Shown here piece by piece: positions 24,885 to 34,342 of a stretch of 64,000 nucleotides of DNA (the stretch's first letter is position 1; every line of letters starts with the position of its first letter). The stretch is from Ancrocorticia sp047602305 (lineage in GTDB: Bacteria; Actinomycetota; Actinomycetes; Actinomycetales; Actinomycetaceae): positions 3,348,001-3,412,000 of the forward strand of contig JASGHO010000001.1 of the NCBI GenBank assembly GCA_047602305.1, given 5' to 3'. A program made the position numbers and the translations under genes. The notes beneath the pieces were generated by a model. It saw only the letters and a program-made list of their open reading frames with translations. It made no database searches and was not told where the DNA came from.

Positions 24885-25319
24885 ATGCCACCGAAGAAGA
24901 AGGTCTCGGGCTACATTAAGCTCCAAATCTCTGCTGGTGCAGCCACTCCTGCTCCGCCGATTGGTCCCGCACTGGGCCAGCACGGCGTCAACATCATGGA
25001 GTTCTGCAAGGCTTACAACGCCGCAACGGAATCCCAGCGTGGAAACGTTGTCCCGGTTGAGATCACCGTGTACGAAGATCGTTCGTTCACCTTCGTTCTC
25101 AAGACCCCGCCGGCCGCCGAGCTCATCAAGAAGGCTGCTGGTGTAGCCAAGGGCTCTGCCACTCCGCACACCGTCAAGGTCGGCCACCTGAGCGCCGATC
25201 AGCTCCGTGAGATCGCCAAGGTCAAGGAGCCGGATCTGAACGCGAACGACATCGATATGGCCGCTCGCATCATCGCCGGTACCGCTCGTTCCATGGGTAT
25301 CACGTCCGACGCGATCTGA
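24885..25319 (+). CDS. rplK: Ribosomal protein L11
   Basis: 144 residues, full family length. PPKKKVSGYIKLQISAG, PAPPIGPALGQHGVNIMEFC and the C-terminal RNA-binding ADQLREIAKVKEPDLNA with GTARSMGI are typical. It binds the GTPase-associated centre of 23S rRNA and mediates stringent-response activation. AAAAGGACC precedes the ATG. It forms a pair with rplA, about 100 bases downstream. Confidence 0.97.
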   Translation: MPPKKKVSGYIKLQISAGAATPAPPIGPALGQHGVNIMEFCKAYNAATESQRGNVVPVEITVYEDRSFTFVLKTPPAAELIKKAAGVAKGSATPHTVKVGHLSADQLREIAKVKEPDLNANDIDMAARIIAGTARSMGITSDAI

Positions 25320-25416
25320 TATTCCGCACCTTCGGGTGCCTCAGTGCCTACATGGCACGTGGAAGGGCCTGCGCAGGCCCAACGACCACAACTGCTCGCT
25401 AAGGAGATAAAGCAGA

Positions 25417-26133
25417 ATGGCAAAGCGCTCTAAGAATTACCGCAACGCCGCGGCCAAGGTTGCCGACGGCGTCCTGTACAGCCCCCTCGAGGCCGTCCGC
25501 CTGGCCAAGGAGACCTCCGTCACCAAGTTCGACTCGACCGTTGAGGTCATGTTCCGACTCGGCGTGGATCCCCGCAAGGCTGACCAGATGGTCCGTGGAA
25601 CTGTGAACCTGCCGCACGGCACCGGCAAGACCGCCAGGGTCATTGTCTTCGCCGTTGGTCCCCGTGCGCAGGAAGCTATCGACGCCGGAGCCGACGAGGT
25701 TGGCGGCGACGAGCTCATCGCCAAGGTTGCCGCTGGCTACACCGATTTCGATGCTGCTGTTGCTACCCCGGATCTCATGGGCAAGGTCGGCCGTCTCGGC
25801 CGCGTGCTCGGTCCCCGTGGCCTCATGCCGAACCCCAAGACCGGCACCGTCACCATGGACGTGGCCAAGGCTGTCAACGACATCAAGGGTGGCCGTATCG
25901 AGTTCCGTGTGGATCGCTACGGCAACCTCGGCTTCATCATCGGCAAGACCTCGTTCGATGAGAAGCAGCTCGTGGAGAACTACGCTGCAGCCCAGGAGGA
26001 GATCCTGCGTCTGAAGCCGTCCACCTCGAAGGGCCGTTACGTCCTCAAGGGCACCGTGGCTACCACCATGGGCCCGGGAATCCCGCTGGACACCACCAAG
26101 ACCCGCAACCTCCTGTCCGAGGATGCTTCTTGA
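25417..26133 (+). CDS. rplA: Ribosomal protein L1
   Basis: 238 residues. The two-domain L1 fold is shown by FDSTVEVMFRLGVDPRKADQ, VNLPHGTGKTARV, GRLGRVLGPRGLMPNPKTGT and the C-terminal LKGTVATTMGPGIPLD. It forms the L1 stalk and typically represses its own operon by binding the leader mRNA. AAGGAGATAAAGCAG provides the ribosome-binding site. It ends at a 16-bp terminator, so rplJ-rplL, about 9.6 kb away, is separate. Confidence 0.97.
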   Translation: MAKRSKNYRNAAAKVADGVLYSPLEAVRLAKETSVTKFDSTVEVMFRLGVDPRKADQMVRGTVNLPHGTGKTARVIVFAVGPRAQEAIDAGADEVGGDELIAKVAAGYTDFDAAVATPDLMGKVGRLGRVLGPRGLMPNPKTGTVTMDVAKAVNDIKGGRIEFRVDRYGNLGFIIGKTSFDEKQLVENYAAAQEEILRLKPSTSKGRYVLKGTVATTMGPGIPLDTTKTRNLLSEDAS

Positions 26134-26164
26134 GGTGGAGCGCCTAGCGCGATAACACACTAGT

Positions 26165-26200
26165 AAAGATGCCCCACGTGGAAACACGTGGGGCATCTTT
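26165..26200 (+). terminator. rplA terminator
   Basis: AAAGATGCCCCACGTG pairs perfectly with CACGTGGGGCATCTTT, loop GAAA, 31 bases after the rplA stop. It has a TTT end. Confidence 0.92.
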
Positions 26201-26303
26201 GCATCTAGGTCGTGTCTCCCTAGTGACCAAGGCGATGGTGGGCGCTCCACCGCTGGCCGGGCCCTCTCACTTAGGCTTGTTGTCATCTGCAAAAGGAAAG
26301 GCG

Positions 26304-27674
26304 ATGGTCGTGAGGCGAAGTGGGTCGGCATTGACGTGGCGTGACGCCGCCGTCGTCGCTCTTCTCATGGTGCTTTCGCTGGCCTGGTCGGCGGTGGGTA
26401 TTTCGCGGGCGCCCGAATTGACTCGTTATGACGAGTGGACCTACATCGATTACGCGTACAAGGTGTCGCAGGGGTATGTTCCTGTGCGTGGCGAGGATCT
26501 TGGGCTGGTGGCGCGTGAGGCGTGGAGTTGCCGCGGGATGGAAGGAACAATTCGCCACGTGGCGCCGCCTCCTTGTGAGGATGTGGCAAGCAGCGCTGTG
26601 AGCGAGTGGCCTTACGAGGGCGAGAATTACAACGGGTTCCATCCGCCCCTGTACTTCGCGCTGGCGGGTTTTGGGGGAAAGGCGATTGCGGCGTTCACCG
26701 GCACTGATTTTGTCACGGCCGCACGCTGGATCTCGGGGCTGTGCGTGGCCTTGGGTATCGGGGCGATTTATCTGGCGATTCGCCGCTGGCGAGTGGGCCG
26801 GGTGGCGTCGTTTGGTGGAGCGCTGTTGACGTTGGCGACGCCGGCGGTGGCAGCCTCGGCCGTCATCGTGCACAATGACGCGATGACTCCGCTTGCCGGG
26901 GCGGCGGCGGTGTGGCTGGCGGCGCGGATCTTTGTGGGGCGGAATCTGGGCTGGGCTCTGCCCACCCTCGCCATGGCCCTCATCGCCGCGACTCGCGTGA
27001 TGTCCAGTGTGGGGCTCCTTGCCGTCACTGTCATCCTTGGCGTGGCGTTGCTGGTTCCGCGCTTTGGCGGGCTGGACGCGTCGAGTCGCCGCCCACTTGC
27101 CGGGATTATTGCTGGTCAGGTGGGTGCTCTCGTTGTTGGTTACGTCGGCTGGACGACGTGGCAGAACGCGCGTACGCCCGCAGACTACGTCCCGGCGATT
27201 TCCGGCTACTCCACCGAGCCCTACGATGGACAGTCGCTGGGGACGATTCTCTGGACGTTCATCGACCCATACGGCCTGACGCACCCGGTGACCGACTGGT
27301 ACATGCAGCCAGCTCTTGATTCGGAACTCATCAGGCAGTGGAGCACGGTACTGTACGTGTTTTTCCTTGCGCTTCCGCTGGTTTTCTTCTGCGTGTGTCT
27401 TCGCAACGGGGCGGGGCGAGCGCTGGCCGGGAGCATGTTGGTGGGCCCAATGGTCACGGGACTTGTGGTTCAGGTGCGTGAGTTGGTTACGGCGCACGGC
27501 TTTTTCCGGGTTTTGTCGGGGCGTTACGCGATGGCCCTCGTTCCTCTCTACGCGGCGGGAGCCGCTTGGTTGTTCGACCGCCCGGTGGCACGCTGGGTAT
27601 TTGCTGGTTTCTCCGGGCTCGGTTACGCCTCGATTATTTTGGGCCCGCTCGTTTCGGGGGTGAGTATTTCGTAA
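26304..27674 (+). CDS. GT-C-like integral membrane glycosyltransferase
   Basis: 456 residues with about eleven hydrophobic segments. The first membrane helix (~14-33) is followed by an extracytoplasmic loop with TRYDEWTYIDYAY, where D43-E44 fits the catalytic acidic pair of GT-C enzymes that use polyprenyl-phosphate sugars (mannosyl/arabinosyltransferase type). The family assignment is from topology and this motif only. The ATG at 26304 has AAAAGGAAAGG upstream; the longer reading crosses the rplA terminator and is rejected. It opens the accessory block and may glycosylate a surface protein or lipid, possibly the LRR proteins downstream, but that is speculation. Confidence 0.65.
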   Translation: MVVRRSGSALTWRDAAVVALLMVLSLAWSAVGISRAPELTRYDEWTYIDYAYKVSQGYVPVRGEDLGLVAREAWSCRGMEGTIRHVAPPPCEDVASSAVSEWPYEGENYNGFHPPLYFALAGFGGKAIAAFTGTDFVTAARWISGLCVALGIGAIYLAIRRWRVGRVASFGGALLTLATPAVAASAVIVHNDAMTPLAGAAAVWLAARIFVGRNLGWALPTLAMALIAATRVMSSVGLLAVTVILGVALLVPRFGGLDASSRRPLAGIIAGQVGALVVGYVGWTTWQNARTPADYVPAISGYSTEPYDGQSLGTILWTFIDPYGLTHPVTDWYMQPALDSELIRQWSTVLYVFFLALPLVFFCVCLRNGAGRALAGSMLVGPMVTGLVVQVRELVTAHGFFRVLSGRYAMALVPLYAAGAAWLFDRPVARWVFAGFSGLGYASIILGPLVSGVSIS

Positions 27675-27831
27675 CTCCCGCTGACTTTTTCTGTCGACGA
27701 CGACGGCGTCAACCCGCGGAGTTCACCGCTCGGGTCAGTGATTTCACCATTGTTGTATGCGAGAGCTTTCTTCCCTGTAGCCTCTAGCTAACCACGGGGA
27801 GCGCAGCGCACCTCGGCCTGGAAGAGCGGAG

Positions 27832-30159
27832 ATGTCGGTGAGGAAAAATAGATGCCTGAATGGGCGGTTCCATGAAAGAAGAGCTACGAAAAATGTGGCG
27901 ATACTTCTTGTCCTCGCTCTCCTACTACCGACCGGTACTGCTGCGGCTGTACAGGAGGAACCGGATCTGCCGAACGCCGTCGACACGTTACAGGCTGACG
28001 TCGTCGTCGATTCCCGTGACGACGGGAGTTCCGATTCTCTTGATGTATCCGCTGATACCGTGGAGTTCACGGATGTCGAATTGCGGATATGCGTGGCGGA
28101 GGCCCTCGGCGTTGATCCTGATGATCCGATGACGAAGCAGCAGCTGGCGGGATTGACCCAATTGAACTGCTCCGGTCGAGGAATCTTCGACATCACAACA
28201 CTGGCTGAGTTGAGCAACCTCACTCAGCTGAACCTGGGCAACAACGAGATTTGGAGTCTTCAGCCATTGGCGGGGCTGACGAAACTCACGGATTTGTCGC
28301 TCTCCTATCTGACCACTTCATCCCTGGCGCCGTTGGCTAATCTCACCCAGTTGAGATCCCTGGAACTCGGTGACACCTGGACACGTGAGCTGGACAACCT
28401 GGCCGGTCTCGTCAATCTTAGATATCTCGGACTGCACAACAATCAGGTGAGCAATCTGGCTCCGCTGTCCGGTCTTGTCAACTTGGAGAGACTGGATTTG
28501 AGCGGTAACCAGGTGAAAGATGTGACCCCGTTGGCGGGGGCCACCAAGCTCACCTGGTTGGCTTTGCCCGATAACCGAATCAATGACGTGACAGGTTTGG
28601 CCGGACTGGAGAATATCGAGCACCTGTTGCTGGGAAGCAATCAAATAAGCGATGTGGCAGCGTTGGGTGGGCTGACCAGCCTCAAGGAACTGACGCTCAA
28701 TGACAATCAGATTGCGGATCTAGGGGGCCTGGAGGGACTCAACAACCTGGAAGCCCTTTCCTTGCAGAGGAACCAGGTAAGTGACCTTGCTCCGCTGGCG
28801 GGGCTTCGCAGTCTCATCAAGTTGAACCTTGAAGATAACCGGGTGAGTGACCTTGGGCCCCTTGCGGCGCTCACAGGCCTCGTGGAGTTGAATTTGAAGA
28901 CAAATCAGGTGGGAGATCTGTCTCCGCTGTCTGGTCTTGTCAATCTGACGAAGTTGCCCCTCACGTATCAGACGCTGGTTCTGTCTGATGTGGAGTCAGG
29001 ACGAGCCTTTACCCTCCCGCAGATTCGTTCGCTGGACGGTAGCGTGATCTCTCTAGAAATTGTCTCTGGTAAGGGGACAATCAAGAACGGCGTCGTGACC
29101 TGGAACATGCCCTCCGGAGGAAAGACAAGCCTTGGATGGGTAAAAGGGGTCACGATCGGCAGGATGAGTACCTTGTTCGACGGGACGATAACCCAGACGG
29201 TGTTGCCGGAGGCTGTTACTCCGCCAGTGAAGTCGGCGGTGCCGTGGATCACCGGAAGCGCCACGGTGGGAAAGACGCTTTACGCAAAGACAGGCGATTG
29301 GGCATCCAATACTAAGTTCGCCTACCAGTGGTATGCGGATGGGAAACCAATTGCTGGGGCGACGGCGTCAACACTACCGTTGAAGACCAAGCATTTGGCT
29401 GCCGTCGTCACCGTCACCGTCACTGGCTCCAAGGACGGCTATACCTCTGTATCCCACACCTCAGCGGGTACCTCCAAGGTAAAGGGAAGCCCGGGCTGGT
29501 ACCTGGAGGACGGCAAGTGGTACTACTTCGGCGAGGATGGTGCTAAGCAGACCGGTTGGGTCAAGGTGAGCGGAACGTGGTATTACATGAACTTTGCCGG
29601 TGTTATGCAGACCGGTTGGCTTCAGCAAGGTGGAACCTGGTACTACTTGCAGTCCGGTGGTGCGATGGCTACCGGGTGGGCCAAAGTCGGTGGCAGCTGG
29701 TACTACCTGAATGCGTCCGGAGCAATGCAGACGGGTTGGGCGCGGCTTGGTGGAACCTGGTACTACTTGCAGCCCGGTGGCGCGATGGCCACAGGTTGGA
29801 CCAAAGTCGGTGGCAGCTGGTACTACCTCAACTCCGGAGGTGCCATGCGTACGGGATGGCTCCAGCAAGGTAGCAACTGGTATTACCTCAAGTCCAATGG
29901 CGTCATGGTGACGGGCAATTACACGATTGCGGGCCGCGTCAACATCTTTGATGGAAGCGGAGTGTGGCGAGGGTATGCCTCAACTCCCGCGCCGAATCCT
30001 GCCCCAAATCCACAGCCACCTGCGAACGCTTCCTACAAGAACTGTACCGAAGTGTGGAACGCGATTGGGCGTTCCATCAAACGAGGTGAACCGGGCTACG
30101 GTAGTCATCTTGATAGGGACGGCGACGGCGTCGGATGCGAGAAAGATCCTCGCAAATAG
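27832..30159 (+). CDS. Secreted LRR protein with cell-wall-binding repeats and Excalibur domain
   Basis: 775 residues. A signal peptide (~19-40, ILLVLALLLPTGTAAA) is followed by a capping region with two cysteines (~77-118). About eleven internalin-type leucine-rich repeats of 20-22 residues (~125-375) follow, e.g. LERLDLSGNQVKDVTPLAGA. Then come an LRR-adjacent Ig-like domain (~386-461, GVVTWNMPSGGKTSLGW), a second Ig-like domain (~463-551, YQWYADGKPIAGAT), seven WYY-x-L/M/F cell-wall-binding repeats with final FDGSGVWRG (~553-715), a Pro/Asn linker, and a C-terminal Excalibur calcium-binding domain (DRDGDGVGCE). No LPxTG sorting signal. It probably sits on the cell wall and binds host or neighbour ligands. 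ATG at 27832 has GGAAGAGCGGAG before it. Confidence 0.88.
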   Translation: MSVRKNRCLNGRFHERRATKNVAILLVLALLLPTGTAAAVQEEPDLPNAVDTLQADVVVDSRDDGSSDSLDVSADTVEFTDVELRICVAEALGVDPDDPMTKQQLAGLTQLNCSGRGIFDITTLAELSNLTQLNLGNNEIWSLQPLAGLTKLTDLSLSYLTTSSLAPLANLTQLRSLELGDTWTRELDNLAGLVNLRYLGLHNNQVSNLAPLSGLVNLERLDLSGNQVKDVTPLAGATKLTWLALPDNRINDVTGLAGLENIEHLLLGSNQISDVAALGGLTSLKELTLNDNQIADLGGLEGLNNLEALSLQRNQVSDLAPLAGLRSLIKLNLEDNRVSDLGPLAALTGLVELNLKTNQVGDLSPLSGLVNLTKLPLTYQTLVLSDVESGRAFTLPQIRSLDGSVISLEIVSGKGTIKNGVVTWNMPSGGKTSLGWVKGVTIGRMSTLFDGTITQTVLPEAVTPPVKSAVPWITGSATVGKTLYAKTGDWASNTKFAYQWYADGKPIAGATASTLPLKTKHLAAVVTVTVTGSKDGYTSVSHTSAGTSKVKGSPGWYLEDGKWYYFGEDGAKQTGWVKVSGTWYYMNFAGVMQTGWLQQGGTWYYLQSGGAMATGWAKVGGSWYYLNASGAMQTGWARLGGTWYYLQPGGAMATGWTKVGGSWYYLNSGGAMRTGWLQQGSNWYYLKSNGVMVTGNYTIAGRVNIFDGSGVWRGYASTPAPNPAPNPQPPANASYKNCTEVWNAIGRSIKRGEPGYGSHLDRDGDGVGCEKDPRK

Positions 30160-30181
30160 CTGAAAACTCAGGGATTGCGCA

Positions 30182-30234
30182 AGCGGAAGGCCCCGGATTG
30201 TGGATGTAGTGCCACGAGTCCGGGGCCTTCCGCT
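30182..30234 (+). terminator. Terminator of the first LRR gene
   Basis: AGCGGAAGGCCCCGGA pairs perfectly with TCCGGGGCCTTCCGCT. It shares GGCCCCGGATTGTG with the terminator of the second LRR gene at 32170-32218. Confidence 0.85.
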
Positions 30235-30455
30235 GTGCTACCGGTGGGGACGAGTACCGCACTACACGCTACATAGTCGGTAAATGTTCGGATGAGATTC
30301 TTTGGACATTATGGTTATGTAATAGCAAGATGTGACTATACTCTTGAGTATTCCTGGATGAAGGATGGAAGCCTGAGTTCTACGGACTGAAATAACGAGG
30401 ATTTTAGTCATGTGGATGGGTTGATTTTGTATTGTCTTACTCGTAAGGAGTAGCG

Positions 30456-32153
30456 GTGTTGGTGAAGGAACGAAGCTGGACGGGTGCGATGTCCAGTCGT
30501 AAGGGGACGGGAAGGGCTGTTGCCGCGATTCTCGCGTTCGGCATCTTGATGCCGAGTGGAATGGCGACGGCGGCGCCGAATGAGACTGTTCCGGCAGCGA
30601 ACGGCACATCGGCGGCGAGTGATGTGGTCAAGTTCGCGGATGCGAACTTCAAGAAGTGTGTGACAGATTCGCTTGGTCTGGAGCCCGATGCTGTGGTTAC
30701 CAAGAGTATGTTGCGTGACCTTGCTGAAGTGGTGTGTATAGGTCAAGATATCGTCGATATTTCTCCAATTAGGTATGCGAGCAATCTTGCCTCCATCTTT
30801 GTTGATGAGAACAACATCGAAGATATTTCAGCTTTGGCGGGACTCACCGGCCTCAGCGAGCTTGGGTTGGCTGGGAACAAGATCAGTGACATCAGTGCAC
30901 TTGCGGGACTCAAGGGGCTCGGTTTCCTTGATTTTGGCCGGAACGCAGTGAGTGATGTGACCTCGCTGAAGGGGCTCAAGGATCTCACCGTTCTGTCCTT
31001 CGCTGACAACCAGGTGCAAGATCTGACGCCCTTGGCGAACCTGTCTGGTCTCTGGTTCCTGTCGCTTGAGCGGAATCGGGTGACGGATCTGACTCCATTG
31101 AACGAGCTGCAGGAGATCTATGAGGTGGGAGTGAGTGACCAAACGATCGTCCTTGACGACGTCGAATCAGGCGACCCCGCCTCCTTGCCCCAAGTACGTG
31201 CATTCGATGGAACGCCCATCGCCCTGACCATTACCTCCGGCAACGGCATCGTTGACGGCAACTCGGTTACCTGGGACATGACTGAAGGCGGCGAGGCGAG
31301 CCTCGAATGGTCGCAGTTTGTTGCAGCGAAGTCGATGTCGAGTGGGGTTACCTTCTCGGGTACCGTGACACAGTCCGTGCTCCCCGTCGCTGAGATCCCC
31401 GTTCTCGGTTCGGCCGTCCCCACGATTGGCGGTAGTGCGCTTGCGGGTCAAGTGCTCACTGCGAAGCCGGGAACCTGGACATCCGGCACCGCTTTCACCT
31501 ATCAGTGGAATGTGGATGGTGTACCGGTTGCCGGAGCGACGGAGTCCTCCTTCGCTTTGACGACGGCGCATCTGGGCAAGTCCGTGTCCGTCACCGTCAC
31601 CGGTACCAAGGATGGTTTCGCGTCAGTCTCTGAAGTCTCGCTTGCCACCTCCAAGGTCAAGGGTAAGCCGGGATGGCTCAACGAGGCGGGTACGTGGTAC
31701 CACTTCGGCAAGGATGGGGCCCTTCAGACTGGCTGGGTCGCTGCTGGTGGCACGTGGTACTACCTTGACGCTTCCGGTGTAATGCAGACCGGCTGGCTGT
31801 CACTGGGCGGCAAGTGGTACTACCTTGATGCGAGTGGTGCGATGCAGACCGGCTGGGAGCAGGTTGGAGGATCGTGGTACTACCTTGACGCTTCCGGCGT
31901 AATGCAGACCGGTTGGAAGTCGCTCGGTGGCAAGTGGTACTACCTGCAGTCCGGTGGCGCTATGGCCACGGGCTGGGCCAAGGTTGGGGGTGCCTGGTAC
32001 TACCTGAACTCCGGCGGTGACATGCGCACAGGCTGGCTGAAGCAGGGAAGTAGCTGGTACTACCTCAAGGCGAGCGGTGAGATGGTGACGGGTAAGTACA
32101 CCATTGCTGGCAAGGTCAATACGTTTGATGCCAATGGTGTGTGGCGTGGCTAA
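30456..32153 (+). CDS. Secreted LRR protein with cell-wall-binding repeats
   Basis: 565 residues from the GTG at 30456 with AAGGAG six bases upstream. Signal peptide ~20-40 (AVAAILAFGILMPSGMATAA); cap FADANFKKCVTDSLG with a second cysteine at CIGQD; five LRRs (~105-220); LRR-adjacent domain (~227-305, NSVTWDMTEGGEASLEW); Ig-like domain (YQWNVDGVPVAGAT); seven WYYLDASG..MQTGW repeats and final FDANGVWRG. It has the same architecture as the upstream paralogue but fewer LRRs and no Excalibur domain. The upstream 300 bases are AT-rich compared with the coding region. The repeats are near-identical at the DNA level, so copy number may vary. Confidence 0.88.
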   Translation: MLVKERSWTGAMSSRKGTGRAVAAILAFGILMPSGMATAAPNETVPAANGTSAASDVVKFADANFKKCVTDSLGLEPDAVVTKSMLRDLAEVVCIGQDIVDISPIRYASNLASIFVDENNIEDISALAGLTGLSELGLAGNKISDISALAGLKGLGFLDFGRNAVSDVTSLKGLKDLTVLSFADNQVQDLTPLANLSGLWFLSLERNRVTDLTPLNELQEIYEVGVSDQTIVLDDVESGDPASLPQVRAFDGTPIALTITSGNGIVDGNSVTWDMTEGGEASLEWSQFVAAKSMSSGVTFSGTVTQSVLPVAEIPVLGSAVPTIGGSALAGQVLTAKPGTWTSGTAFTYQWNVDGVPVAGATESSFALTTAHLGKSVSVTVTGTKDGFASVSEVSLATSKVKGKPGWLNEAGTWYHFGKDGALQTGWVAAGGTWYYLDASGVMQTGWLSLGGKWYYLDASGAMQTGWEQVGGSWYYLDASGVMQTGWKSLGGKWYYLQSGGAMATGWAKVGGAWYYLNSGGDMRTGWLKQGSSWYYLKASGEMVTGKYTIAGKVNTFDANGVWRG

Positions 32154-32169
32154 GTGACGTCAGCATCGG

Positions 32170-32218
32170 AGAAGGGCCCCGGATTGTGAACATGTCGTTC
32201 GCAATCCGGGGCCCTTCT
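32170..32218 (+). terminator. Terminator of the second LRR gene
   Basis: AGAAGGGCCCCGGATTG pairs perfectly with CAATCCGGGGCCCTTCT. Its core is closely similar to the terminator of the preceding LRR gene, as if gene and terminator had been duplicated together. Confidence 0.88.
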
Positions 32219-32440
32219 TGCTCGGTGTGCAGTTTGCGGCGTGCGATCGGTTTTCGTTGAAATAACTGGAATCGGTACATCTTGACGTGAATAATCCGAA
32301 CAAATAAAACTCCATGTTCGCAAGAATTGCATTAAATGTTAGATTCGTAGATTGGACATGACGGTACAAATAGGGAAGTATGTAGGTACCGTTAGGTTAA
32401 AACAGCTTTGATTTGTGAGGTTGTCGTTGTGGGAGTTGGG

Positions 32441-34342
32441 ATGTTCGTGAAGCGAGAAAGTTGGGCTGGCGGAAAGCCACGTGGCCGGAAGGCCTGTCGA
32501 AGGAGTGTTGCCGGACTCCTCGCCTTCGGGCTGCTGGTGCCCGGTGGCGTTGCGATGGCCACGACAGATGGACGCGGCACCGACGTCGTCGTCGGGACTT
32601 CAGATGCGCCGGGGGATACGCAAGCAACTGACACTCCGGAAGTGGGTGATACGTCCGACGCCGTGGAGGCCGCGGAAGCGACTGAAGCTCTGGACGCAGC
32701 CGAGACCTCGGAAGTAGTCAGGACTCCGGAAGTGATGGAGGGCCCGGAAGCCGGCGAAATCCCGGAAGCTGGCGAAACTCCAGACGTGCTGGAGGCTCCG
32801 GAGGCCCTGGAAACTTCGGAAGCGGAAAGTCTCTCTGGCGCACAAGCTGCGGTTTCCCCGCAGTCCTACGAGCCGGTCGCGTTCGCTGACGCAAATCTCA
32901 AGAAGTGTGTTGTCGACCAGCTCGCCACCTTGCAGGGCTTTGACCCCAAGTCCCCGGTCACCAGGGCGGAGTTGAGCAATCTCTTCCACCTGACGTGTGA
33001 AAACCAGGGGATCACCGACATCACCCCGCTTCGTTATGCCACCAATCTCGGATGGCTCACCCTGCCGGATAATAAGATTCAGGATCTTTCGGTGCTGCAG
33101 GGGCTCGGAAAGCTGGTTTCGATCGATCTTCGTGGGAATCGTGTGAGTGATCTGGCGCCGCTGGCGGGGCTGTCGAACCTGGGCGAGCTGTATCTCAGTG
33201 ACAATAACATCAGTGATGTGTCGGTGCTGACGAAACTCAAGTCCCTCTGGATGGCGGATCTGAACAACAACAAGATTGACGATCTTTCAGCTCTCAAGGG
33301 CGCTGGTGGACTCGCTTTCGTGTATCTCGACGGCAATAGAATCACCGATCTTCGTCCGTTGGCGGGCCTTGCGAATCTCTACGAGGTGTCACTGGCGTAT
33401 CAGGAACTCACGCTCAGCAACATTGAATCGGGGCAACGCAGCGCCATGCCGGTAGTTCGCGGCGCCGATGGTTCTCAGATTCGCCTCGCGATTGCCTCCG
33501 GTGATGGTTACGTTTCTGGAAGTGACGTGACGTGGAATATGCCCAAGGGGGGTACGGGCAGCTTGGCGTGGTCCCAACGAATCAGCTTGAAGGGTGGTGC
33601 CACCTTTACATACTCCGGGACCGCGACGAGGAAGGTGCTCCCCAAGGAAACTGATTCGATGCCAAAGAATGGTGCTGATCATCTCGTGTTGCGCTCGGGT
33701 AATCAGTACTCGGTACGTTACGGATTGTCCGCAGGTGCCTACGACGCCGTCGTCCCCTACGGGCGAGCGAACGACGCCACGTACTTTGGTGACTGGGATG
33801 GCAACGGCATCGACGGCATTGTGGTGCGTCGAGGTGCCTCCTACTTCTTCAAGGAAGTGCTCGCCGCGGGCGCCTCGGACCGAGAAGTCGCCTACGGTCG
33901 CGCCGGCGATGTGGTTCTCGTGGGCGACTGGGACGGTGACGGCAAGGACACGCTGGCCGTGCGTCGAGGCAATCGCTACTTCTTCAAGAACAAGATTGCT
34001 GGTGGAGCTGCCGATAAAGAAGTTGTCTATGGTCGCCCCGATGACGTCATCCTGGTGGGTGATTGGAACGGTGACGGTAAGGACACATTGGCAGTACGCC
34101 GTGGAAACACCTATTTCTTCAAGGACTCGCTCAACGGAGGCAACGCTGACGTGAGCATGACCTTCGGTGGGGTCACGGACGAGGTACTCGTGGGAGACTG
34201 GAACGCCGACGGGATTGACACGCTCATGCTTCGACGCGGGAACCGGTTCTTCGTATCCAATGATTTCAAGGGTGGGAATGCGACCACCGCATTCAACCTG
34301 GGCAAGGGTGGCGAGACCGCCTATGCTGCGCGGCTCAGGTAG
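32441..34342 (+). CDS. Secreted LRR protein with calcium-loop propeller-like repeats
   Basis: 633 residues from the ATG at 32441, chosen because GGGAG lies five bases upstream and the N-terminus (MFVKRESW) aligns with the paralogue's MLVKERSW. Signal peptide ~19-40; then an acidic low-complexity stretch (~42-130) of degenerate TPE / TSE / EAPEA repeats; cap FADANLKKCVVDQL; five LRRs (~190-305); LRR-adjacent domain (SDVTWNMPKGGTGSLAW). The C-terminal ~225 residues are four ~50-residue repeats containing DWDGDGKDTLAVRRGN-type calcium loops, as in FG-GAP/VCBS-like beta-propellers. It lacks cell-wall-binding repeats and LPxTG, so it may be released or bound by other means. Confidence 0.85.
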   Translation: MFVKRESWAGGKPRGRKACRRSVAGLLAFGLLVPGGVAMATTDGRGTDVVVGTSDAPGDTQATDTPEVGDTSDAVEAAEATEALDAAETSEVVRTPEVMEGPEAGEIPEAGETPDVLEAPEALETSEAESLSGAQAAVSPQSYEPVAFADANLKKCVVDQLATLQGFDPKSPVTRAELSNLFHLTCENQGITDITPLRYATNLGWLTLPDNKIQDLSVLQGLGKLVSIDLRGNRVSDLAPLAGLSNLGELYLSDNNISDVSVLTKLKSLWMADLNNNKIDDLSALKGAGGLAFVYLDGNRITDLRPLAGLANLYEVSLAYQELTLSNIESGQRSAMPVVRGADGSQIRLAIASGDGYVSGSDVTWNMPKGGTGSLAWSQRISLKGGATFTYSGTATRKVLPKETDSMPKNGADHLVLRSGNQYSVRYGLSAGAYDAVVPYGRANDATYFGDWDGNGIDGIVVRRGASYFFKEVLAAGASDREVAYGRAGDVVLVGDWDGDGKDTLAVRRGNRYFFKNKIAGGAADKEVVYGRPDDVILVGDWNGDGKDTLAVRRGNTYFFKDSLNGGNADVSMTFGGVTDEVLVGDWNADGIDTLMLRRGNRFFVSNDFKGGNATTAFNLGKGGETAYAARLR

